This document shows, in pieces, positions 24,897-31,640 of a stretch of DNA of 64,000 nt. Source of the stretch: Engelhardtia mirabilis. GTDB taxonomy: Bacteria; Planctomycetota; UBA1135; GCA-002686595. The notes below the pieces were generated by a model. That model was not told the DNA's origin. It was given only the letters and a program-made list of their open reading frames with translations, and made no database searches. The DNA lies in NCBI GenBank assembly GCA_007751255.1, contig CP036296.1:1054001-1118000 (forward strand), written 5' to 3'. Both the position numbers and the translations under genes were made by a program. Each line of letters opens with the position of its first letter. The first letter of the stretch is position 1.

Positions 24897-26540
24897 GTGA
24901 AGTTAGCTCTCGTAACCACAGCGCCGGAGATTCACTCCGGCATCGGTGATTACACCCGTCACCTGCTGCCCTACCTGGCGCAGAGGTGCCAGGTGGAGGT
25001 CTACGTGCGCGACGGGACCGAGGGCACGCAGCTCGACGGGTTCACCACGCGCGCGCTGTCTACCCTGGGGGCCGGAGCCGCGGATCGGATCCTGTACCAG
25101 CTGGGCAACGAGGCGAACCACGCCTTCATGGTGCCTGCGATCCAGCGCCTAGGCGGGGTCGTGATGCAGCACGACTGGGTGCTCTTCGACCTTGCCATGG
25201 CCTGTCACCCGGCGCTGGTGAGGGGCGGAGTCAAGGGCGCGACCCTCGCCGGTCGCCTCGGCGGCAGGACCCAGTTGGCCACCTATGTGCGCGCCTTCGG
25301 TGCCCGCCGCCAGGAGCGCCGGCGACCCCTGCAACCGGTGGAGCCCAATGGTCGCCCGGGCAACCTGGTGGGCGGCTGGCACGCGCCCGAGGGCACCGGT
25401 CGTTGGGTCGCCGACAACGGCGTGTTCCGCATCCCCGCCGAGGGCGTCCGATCCGTTGCGGTGACCTTCAACGCCCCCGTGGGCCGACGGGTCGAGCTGC
25501 GCCAGGGCGGGCAGGTCCTGGCGAGGTACCGCACGACGCCGGAGCAGCCCTGGGAGCGCCTCGAGATCGAGCCCGCCGAGCGCGAGCGGCCGACGCTGGT
25601 GCTGCACGTGGATCCGGTGCGGGTGACGAAGGAGCAGCGCCTGCACGGTGACGCGCGGCGACTGGGGGCCTTCATCGAGCGCATCGAATGGTCCGATGCA
25701 GACGGGCGACACGACCTGGACCTGCGCGCGCCGGCTGCGGTCCCGCTGCGGCCGTCCAGCCTGTCGGACTTTCGCTTCGACCTGCCCCTCAATCGGGGCG
25801 TCGTGCGCCACGCGGACGGGTTCGTCGTACACAGCGAGTTCGTCGCCGAGCACATTCGCGCGACTCGGCCGAACGTCGGCGTAGGGGTCGTGCACCACGG
25901 AGCCGAGCGCCGCTGGCACGAACAGACCCGCGCCGCTGCCCGACTCGAGCTGGGCCTGCCGCGTTCCTGGGCCGACGGCTTCCTGGTCACCAGCCTGGGC
26001 GGAGTGCAGGCGCACAAGCGCGTGGATCGCGTTCTCGCAGCCCTGGCCCAAGCCCGCCGCGAGCGGCCGGACATTCGTCTGGCGATGGCCGGACGAGTTT
26101 GCTCTGAGTCCTTCGACGCGCGCGAGGTGGCCGAGTCCATGGGTCTCGGCGACGCGGTGCACTTCCCCGGCTTCGTCAGCGAGGAAGATGCCTGGCGCTG
26201 GCTGCACGCCGGCGATGTGTCGATCAATCTGCGTGGTCCGACCAGCGGCGGCACCTCCGGGGGCATCTTCCAAGCCTTCGGGCTGGGCCGTGCGGTGATC
26301 GCCAGCAATGCGGCCGAGCAGCGCGAACTGCCCGATGCGTGCACCATCAAGGTGCCCCTCGGCGAGGGCGAAGTGGACGCTGTCGCGCGGGCGATGGTGG
26401 AGCTGCGCGACGACGCCGCGCGGGTCGAGCGGCTCTCCGCGGCCGCGCGCGCGTTCGTGGACGACGAGTGCCACTGGAGCCACTGCGCGGATCGCTACGT
26501 GACCTACCTCGAGCGCGCGCCCCGACCCCGCGGGGTCTGA
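24897..26540 (+). CDS. GT4-type glycosyltransferase with an inserted beta-rich domain
   Basis: A 547-residue protein starting at GTG 24897. The N-terminal Rossmann part opens with MKLALVTTAPEIHSGIGDYT (GT-B glycine-rich start) and reaches a QHDW motif near 91-94. A beta-rich insertion (about 158-275, with RWVADNGVFRIP and GDARRLG) separates it from a second Rossmann half (about 300-540) with SLGGVQAHKRVDRVL (typical GT4 phosphate/sugar-nucleotide loop) and the PTSGGTSGG-x-FQAFGLG donor-binding motif. It would transfer a sugar from a nucleotide donor, probably in surface polysaccharide synthesis. Donor and acceptor are unknown. Confidence 0.85.
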   Translation: MKLALVTTAPEIHSGIGDYTRHLLPYLAQRCQVEVYVRDGTEGTQLDGFTTRALSTLGAGAADRILYQLGNEANHAFMVPAIQRLGGVVMQHDWVLFDLAMACHPALVRGGVKGATLAGRLGGRTQLATYVRAFGARRQERRRPLQPVEPNGRPGNLVGGWHAPEGTGRWVADNGVFRIPAEGVRSVAVTFNAPVGRRVELRQGGQVLARYRTTPEQPWERLEIEPAERERPTLVLHVDPVRVTKEQRLHGDARRLGAFIERIEWSDADGRHDLDLRAPAAVPLRPSSLSDFRFDLPLNRGVVRHADGFVVHSEFVAEHIRATRPNVGVGVVHHGAERRWHEQTRAAARLELGLPRSWADGFLVTSLGGVQAHKRVDRVLAALAQARRERPDIRLAMAGRVCSESFDAREVAESMGLGDAVHFPGFVSEEDAWRWLHAGDVSINLRGPTSGGTSGGIFQAFGLGRAVIASNAAEQRELPDACTIKVPLGEGEVDAVARAMVELRDDAARVERLSAAARAFVDDECHWSHCADRYVTYLERAPRPRGV

Positions 26541-26545
26541 GGCGG

Positions 26546-26567
26546 GAGGCGTTCGCACGAACGCCTC
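26546..26567. terminator. Hairpin between convergent genes; short form of the 16.1-kb element
   Basis: GAGGCGTTCG (26546-26555) and its exact complement (26558-26567) enclose a 2-base loop. It starts 6 bases after the glycosyltransferase stop and 9 bases before the sigma-factor stop on the other strand, so it probably serves both. It shares AGGCGTTCG with the element at 16090 and 40178. Confidence 0.65.
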
Positions 26568-26575
26568 AGAGGGCC

Positions 26576-27838
26576 TCACCAGTCCAGGGGCGCGCCGCCG
26601 GAGCTGCAGGCGGTCCATCGACGCTCGAGAAATCGACGGCGAGAGGGCGAGCGTTCCTCCTCGATGGCGCGGCGGAACGCGTCGGTCGCGGCTTCGAGAT
26701 CACCCGCGAGCCACAAGAGCTGGGCCCGAGTCGCGGTGCGCAGGGGCAGCTCGACCGAGGCATCGATGCGATCGAGCTCAGCGAGCCCCGCACGCGGGCC
26801 CGTGACCTGGGCCAGGGCTACGCAGCGACCCAGGGCCACCACCGGCGAGGGGTGGCAGCGCAGCAGTCGGTCGTAGAGCAGGAGCAAGTGTCGCCAGTCC
26901 GTATCGCCCCAACTCGGAGCCGCTGCGTGGGCTGCAGCGATGGCCGCCTCCAGGTGATAGCGGGTCTCGCGCTCGCCGCTCATGGAGCGCTCCAGTCGCA
27001 CGAAGCCCTCCGCCGTCAGCGCGCGATCCCAACGCGAGCGATCCTGCTCCGCCAGGGAGAGGGGGACGCCGCCCTCGTCGAGCCGGGCCTCGACCCGCGC
27101 GGCCTGGAGGCAGAACAGCGCCGCCAGGGCGTGGACCTGGGGACCGGCGAGACGCCGGTCGTCCGCGACCAGCCGCACCAAACGAAGGGCCTCGTCGACC
27201 AGCTCCGCGCGCACGTGCGCCTCCTCGCGCGCCGAGGAGTGACCCTCGTTGAACAGCAGGTACAGGGCCAAGAGCAGCGAGTCGAGTCGCCGTGCGCGCT
27301 CGTCCCCTTCGCACTCCAGATCGACGGATCCGTCGCGCAGGATCGCGTGGGCCCGGGACAGGCGCCGCTTGACGGCTTCGGAGGTCGTCAGCAATCCGGC
27401 CGCGATCTCGTCGTTGCCGAAGCCGCAGGCGGTCTTCAGCACGAGGGCCAGGCGCGACTCGATCGGCAGGCTGGGGTGGCAGCACAGCAGCATCAGTCGC
27501 AACAGGTCCTCGTCTTCATTCGTCACCGGCGCGGGCGAAGCCGGCTCTGGAATGGCGTCGAAGCCCTCCTGTCGCCCCTCTCGCCGCAGGTGATCGATGG
27601 CCGCGCGCTCCGCCACCATCGCCAGCCACGCGCCGGGCCTTCGCGGAATGCCCTCGAAGGGCCAGACCATCAGCGCCCGCACCAGGGCCTCCTGGGCCAC
27701 GTCCTCCGCCAGCGACAAGCGGTGGGCGCCCAGCCGCCGCGTGGTGCGCGCGACGAGCTGGGCATACTCCCGCCGGAAGAGCCTCTCGACCAGCGGCGCG
27801 GTCGCAGCGCCGCCGGTCGTCGGGTCACCGGCGCTCAC
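26576..27838 (-). CDS. ECF42-type RNA polymerase sigma factor with C-terminal helical domain
   Basis: A 420-residue protein. Sigma-70 region 2 (about 15-85; EDVAQEALVRAL and DHLRRE) and region 4 (about 120-185; helix-turn-helix with NDEIAAGLLTTSEAVKRRLSRA) are followed by a long DUF6596/TPR-like helical domain (about 190-420) containing LYLLFNEGHSS, the signature of ECF42. That domain replaces an anti-sigma factor as the regulatory element in this group. The gene directly upstream encodes a DGPF (YCII-related) protein, the standard ECF42 partner, 63 bases away on the same strand. It probably controls that gene and stress or membrane-related targets. Confidence 0.9.
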   Translation of the reverse strand: MSAGDPTTGGAATAPLVERLFRREYAQLVARTTRRLGAHRLSLAEDVAQEALVRALMVWPFEGIPRRPGAWLAMVAERAAIDHLRREGRQEGFDAIPEPASPAPVTNEDEDLLRLMLLCCHPSLPIESRLALVLKTACGFGNDEIAAGLLTTSEAVKRRLSRAHAILRDGSVDLECEGDERARRLDSLLLALYLLFNEGHSSAREEAHVRAELVDEALRLVRLVADDRRLAGPQVHALAALFCLQAARVEARLDEGGVPLSLAEQDRSRWDRALTAEGFVRLERSMSGERETRYHLEAAIAAAHAAAPSWGDTDWRHLLLLYDRLLRCHPSPVVALGRCVALAQVTGPRAGLAELDRIDASVELPLRTATRAQLLWLAGDLEAATDAFRRAIEEERSPSRRRFLERRWTACSSGGAPLDW

Positions 27839-27901
27839 GGTCGCGACCGGTTTGCCAGGGGAGGGCGTGGTCCACGACCCCGGGGCAATGCGCCGAGGTC
27901 C

Positions 27902-28297
27902 TCAGCGTCCGGCACTGGCCTCGACTCCAGCCGTCTCCGAGGCGCAGCTCGTCAAGTCGTCGACCTGGCGGATCTCCACCGTGCCCTTGTCCTCGAGCTG
28001 CGGATGGTTGCGGCACAACTCGATCGCCTGGGCCAGGTCGTCGGCCTCGATGATGAAGAAGCCGCCGATCATCTCCTTGGTCTCGCCGAAGGGGCCGTCG
28101 GTCACCACGGTTCGATCCCCGTCGCGTCGCAGGACGGCGGCGGCGTCGGCGCCGGCCAGCTTCTGACCGCCGGCGTGGCGCTCGCCGAGCTCCTGGGCCC
28201 AGGTGCCGTAGCGGGCGATGGTGGCCTGCATCTGGTCGGGGCTGTAGCTGTCGTACTGTCGGGGGTCGTCGCGCAGGATCAGGACGTATTGAGCCAT
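27902..28297 (-). CDS. DGPF/YCII-related protein, partner of ECF42
   Basis: A 131-residue protein from ATG 28297 with the YCII fold and the name-giving DGPF motif at 67-70 (TDGPFGETKEMIGGFFIIE). Proteins with this motif are encoded next to ECF42 sigma factors and are usually the sigma factor's target genes. Biochemical function is unsettled. It is first in the unit; the sigma gene follows after 63 bases. The larger open frame that includes it starts much further upstream and is not coding. Confidence 0.88.
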   Translation of the reverse strand: MAQYVLILRDDPRQYDSYSPDQMQATIARYGTWAQELGERHAGGQKLAGADAAAVLRRDGDRTVVTDGPFGETKEMIGGFFIIEADDLAQAIELCRNHPQLEDKGTVEIRQVDDLTSCASETAGVEASAGR

Positions 28298-28565
28298 GTG
28301 AGCCTCTCGGAAACGTGGGCAGCTTGTCGCGCGCCGGCGCAGCCCGGGCACCGGCGGCGGGTGGCCCCAGTGGCCATCCGCAGGCTCGACGGACGGGAGC
28401 GGCGCGAGGGGACGCCGATCCCCGCAGATTCTGACGGCTACCCAAGGAGACGGGCGGCCGGCTCGCAGGTTGCACCCCCGATGGCGAAAATCCCCTCGCG
28501 GCTTCGCCTCCGCGGTACCCGCCAGGCTTGATGCGATTGCGGGGCAGGGGCACGATCCCGCGTCG

Positions 28566-29228
28566 ATGGACACGCTCACGGCAGCACTGTTGGGTTCGCT
28601 GGCGGTCTTGCTCGGCTGCGCGAGCACCGCGCCGCAGGATTCCGGACCGGCCAATCCTGAGGTCCCGCCGCGGTCGGAGGCCACTCCGGAAGCCGCGGAC
28701 CGCGCTCCCATGCGGCCGCGGGTCGAACTCGGCTTCGGCCACCGGGTGCTGGTGGAGGACGCGGCCTGGTCCGGCGCCGACGGGCTCAGCGGCTTCGGGC
28801 TGCAGCTGGTCCACCCCCTCGGGCCCGCCGCGCCCCTGGCGATCGAGGGCGGCCTGACCCGCGTGACCGACGACACCGACCTCGCCACCCAGGTCGACCT
28901 GCGGGTGACCGAGGCCTTCATCGGCCTGCGCTTCGCGATTCCGCCGGACGAGGGCGTGACCACCCCTCGCCTCGAGCCCTACGTGGCAGGCGGGTTGTCG
29001 TTCCTGCACGCGGAGCTCGAGAGTGGGCCGGTCGAGGACGACGCCGATGCGATCGGTGCCTACGTGCGCGTCGGACTCGCCTGCCACCTCTCCCGGCGGG
29101 TCGTGCTCAGTTTCGACTACCGCGTACACCACGAAACTGACATCGACATTGCAGCCGGTCCTCTCACCGTGTCGGACTCGAGTCTCGACGGCGCCCAGTT
29201 CTCCGTCTGGTTGGGTCTGGCGTTCTGA
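28566..29228 (+). CDS. Outer-membrane beta-barrel-like lipoprotein
   Basis: A 220-residue protein from ATG 28566. The signal peptide ends in the lipobox LLGC (Cys18), followed by a Pro/Glu-rich linker (20-45) and an eight-strand-like barrel pattern of alternating hydrophobics with aromatic girdles, ending in a C-terminal Phe (VWLGLAF). This resembles small OmpA-like/OMP_b-brl barrels that have acquired a lipid anchor. Function is unknown. A related gene follows immediately. Confidence 0.68.
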   Translation: MDTLTAALLGSLAVLLGCASTAPQDSGPANPEVPPRSEATPEAADRAPMRPRVELGFGHRVLVEDAAWSGADGLSGFGLQLVHPLGPAAPLAIEGGLTRVTDDTDLATQVDLRVTEAFIGLRFAIPPDEGVTTPRLEPYVAGGLSFLHAELESGPVEDDADAIGAYVRVGLACHLSRRVVLSFDYRVHHETDIDIAAGPLTVSDSSLDGAQFSVWLGLAF

Positions 29229-29241
29229 GTCCTTCGCCGCC

Positions 29242-29883
29242 GTGGCCCTGGCCGCGATCGCGGCGGGGTGCGGCGCGCTGCAGACCGAGTCTCCGGCGGT
29301 GCAGCGCGTCGCAGTCGAGCCGGCGCCGTCCTCCCCCGAGCCGTCCTACGCGACGCTGAACGTGTACGCGGCCGACCGACAGCTGGATCAGGTGGCGGAG
29401 GGGCTCGAGGACATCGCCCAGTTCGACATCGTCGGAGCCGAGGGCATCGTGCTGCCCTGGCCGCAGGTGCCGCTCGGCTTCGAGTTCGGCGCCAGCTACG
29501 GATCTTCGGCGACCAGCCTCGCCATTGGGCCCGGCTTTGCGCCGCTGGACGTCGAGCTGACGTTGATCGGCGTCTCCGCGGGCCTGCGCCTCTACCTCTA
29601 TCGCGCCGGACCCGGCGGCTTCCCGCTCGAGCCCTTCATCGCCGCGGGAGTCACGAAGGTCTACGCCAACGTCGACGTGGCCGGCCTGGGCTTCGCCGAC
29701 GCGCCCACCGGCAACTACTTGCGCGCCGGGCTCCAGCTCCGGCTGACCCGCTGGCTACACGTGGGGATCGACTACCGCCGACTCGCGGGCGCGAGCTCCA
29801 CCGTGCAGCTGGACGGCGGCAACGCGGCGACCGTGGACTTCGACAACGACCAGGTCGGCCTGTTCGTCGGCGTGCGCTTCTGA
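29242..29883 (+). CDS. Second outer-membrane barrel-like lipoprotein, start uncertain
   Basis: About 213 residues from GTG 29242. The codons upstream in this frame continue as RSESFAAVALAAIAAGC, which looks like a full signal peptide and lipobox, but there is no ATG, GTG or TTG near to begin it, because this would overlap the previous gene in another frame. The GTG leaves only ten residues before the lipobox Cys, very short for export. The mature protein has alternating hydrophobic strands and a C-terminal Phe (GLFVGVRF), as in its neighbour. Either a non-standard start, a short signal, or a small sequence error upstream explains this. Convergent with yceH, 4 bases apart. Confidence 0.58.
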   Translation: MALAAIAAGCGALQTESPAVQRVAVEPAPSSPEPSYATLNVYAADRQLDQVAEGLEDIAQFDIVGAEGIVLPWPQVPLGFEFGASYGSSATSLAIGPGFAPLDVELTLIGVSAGLRLYLYRAGPGGFPLEPFIAAGVTKVYANVDVAGLGFADAPTGNYLRAGLQLRLTRWLHVGIDYRRLAGASSTVQLDGGNAATVDFDNDQVGLFVGVRF

Positions 29884-29887
29884 AGGC

Positions 29888-30679
29888 TCAGACGTCCTCG
29901 CCGAGCTTCTCGAGCAGGCTCGCAAGGCGTTGTTCTAGCTGGGTGATTCGGCGCTCGAGCTCGGATACGCGGTCGGAACTGGCGTCGTGGGTCGGGTGGG
30001 TGGGTCGTGACTCGGCGGCGGGCGCAAGGAAGGGGTCTGACTGCTGGGGCGCCGGGTCGTCCGCGCGCCCCGACTCGCCGCGCTCCTGGGCCTTGCGCGC
30101 CGCCGCCTGCTCGTCGTGTCGCCGGACGATCTCTTCGGGCGTGAGGGGGCGCGAGCTCTGCGTCGCAGCGACACCGGCCGGCGCGGCCGGCGACGAGAGC
30201 AGCTCGCGATAGCGCTCCGCGCGCGTCCCCGGCGACGGCGCCAGGCGCTTCACCAGGCGGACCCCGATCAGCTTATCGAGCAACTGCCCGAGCTCGGCCA
30301 AGGTGTCGATCGCGCTCATGCGGCTCGCGCGCGTGCGCAGCTCACCCGGCTGCTGAGGCCCGCGCAACAGCAACTCCGCGACCACGGCCAGCTCGGCCCG
30401 ATCGAGCGAGAGGGTCTGCCGCGCCAAGTGCTCATAGCGCTCGACCCGCGCCCCCATGCCCGGCGGCACCCGGTTCGCCAGGCCCTTGGCCTCCAGGCCC
30501 TGGGCGCCGACGTGCGCCTCGGCCTCGCCGAAGTGCACCACCGGGTGGCGGTTGGATTTCTGGTTCGATCCGGCCACCAGGGCCTTGATCGACAGGGGGT
30601 ACTGCTCCGGCGTTGTGAGCTGCTTCTCGATCAGCACGCCGAGCAGGCGCGCCTCGACTTCGTTGAGGACGATGGTCAT
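29888..30679 (-). CDS. yceH: YceH/UPF0502 (DUF480) family protein
   Basis: A 263-residue protein from ATG 30679. Residues 1-155 show the DUF480 pattern, starting LNEVEARLLGVLIEKQLTTPEQYPLS (split over two winged-helix domains, second at 85-150, with LLRGPQQPGELRTRA). DUF480 proteins are two-domain winged-helix proteins, possibly DNA-binding; role unknown. The C-terminus adds a low-complexity linker and a coiled coil (about 235-258, VSELERRITQLEQRLASLLEKL) found in many family members. Ends 4 bases from the convergent barrel gene. Confidence 0.85.
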   Translation of the reverse strand: MTIVLNEVEARLLGVLIEKQLTTPEQYPLSIKALVAGSNQKSNRHPVVHFGEAEAHVGAQGLEAKGLANRVPPGMGARVERYEHLARQTLSLDRAELAVVAELLLRGPQQPGELRTRASRMSAIDTLAELGQLLDKLIGVRLVKRLAPSPGTRAERYRELLSSPAAPAGVAATQSSRPLTPEEIVRRHDEQAAARKAQERGESGRADDPAPQQSDPFLAPAAESRPTHPTHDASSDRVSELERRITQLEQRLASLLEKLGEDV

Positions 30680-30747
30680 GGCGAGCGGGATTCTAGCGCC
30701 GGCGGGGAGCCCCGAACGTTGCGAGAAGGATCGCCGACTGGCGCGAT

Positions 30748-31296
30748 TCAGGGGCCCGAGCTGCCGACGGCCGGCGCGGCGCTCTGCGTGGCCGCGCGGC
30801 GCACCGCACCCGCGTAGGTGCTGCGAACCTCGGGGAAGAGGTCGAAGACCACCGCCAGGGCCGAGCGGTAGTCCGGATCGAGGGAGTAGTTCGCGTAGAG
30901 GAAGGTCGACAGGTCGACGGCCTCGACGAAGGACTGGTCGGTCCCCGCGCGGATCTCGTCCCAACCGCCGGCCGCCTCGACCACGGCCTCGTTGATCCGC
31001 GGGTCGTCGCCGAAAGTGCGACTGAAGGCCCGCACGGTCGAGTCGATCACGCCCCGCTGCTCGAGCTCGAGGTCGTCCTCGACCTCGCTCGCGAGCCCCG
31101 TCTCGATCGCCACCATGGCCCATGGCGCCAACTCGCCCGAGCGGTTGTAGGGCGAAAGGAACTCGCCGGCAGCACCCTCCAGGGGGGTGGGCGCGATCAC
31201 GAGGTCCGGCGCGGGCACCTCGCGATGGGTCGCGGCGCAGCCCGATGCGAGCAGCGCGATTGCGGCGGTCGCGTAGAGCTTTTGGCGGTGATTCAT
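30748..31296 (-). CDS. Lipoprotein of unknown function
   Basis: A 182-residue protein with a positively charged start, hydrophobic signal and lipobox LASGC (Cys20). The mature part is mostly helical and acidic, with no recognised domain. It lies 68 bases upstream of yceH on the same strand and may share its transcript. Confidence 0.62.
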   Translation of the reverse strand: MNHRQKLYATAAIALLASGCAATHREVPAPDLVIAPTPLEGAAGEFLSPYNRSGELAPWAMVAIETGLASEVEDDLELEQRGVIDSTVRAFSRTFGDDPRINEAVVEAAGGWDEIRAGTDQSFVEAVDLSTFLYANYSLDPDYRSALAVVFDLFPEVRSTYAGAVRRAATQSAAPAVGSSGP

Positions 31297-31640
31297 GGGC
31301 TCCGCAAGGTCGAGACGACGGGTTGCGGTCGAGACGCTTCTTGGCCTGCGGTCACCCCACAGGCACTCGCTCGGGGCCGAGGGAGATTGACATTCTCGCG
31401 CCGGACCTGCAATCGGCCGATGGGCCAGACGCCTCACCGTTGGCCACAGGCGGCCCTCGCGCGCCCGTGAATGGGGTGCCCCGCGTCGCCATCGAAGGTT
31501 CTCTTCGCGTAAGGAGCGCGCGCAATCTCCATAGGGACGGTCCCGTCCTCGTCCCGACTCGTTTCGAGCGAGGCACTCGAGATGGGCGACGGTCGCTGAA
31601 GTGCGCGGGTGGTCGCGACGAGTCGCGCTGGCGCGCGGCT
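31297..31640. other. Intergenic region between lipoprotein gene and mutS
   Basis: 344 bases between the mutS stop and the start of the lipoprotein gene, both minus strand. Nothing convincing is seen: short open frames lack coding character, and no clear promoter hexamers or hairpin stands out. It should contain the lipoprotein gene's promoter. Confidence 0.5.

Noticed and set aside
31352-31576. Short minus-strand open frame upstream of the lipoprotein gene
   Set aside because: Codon use and composition are not gene-like and there is no plausible start signal.
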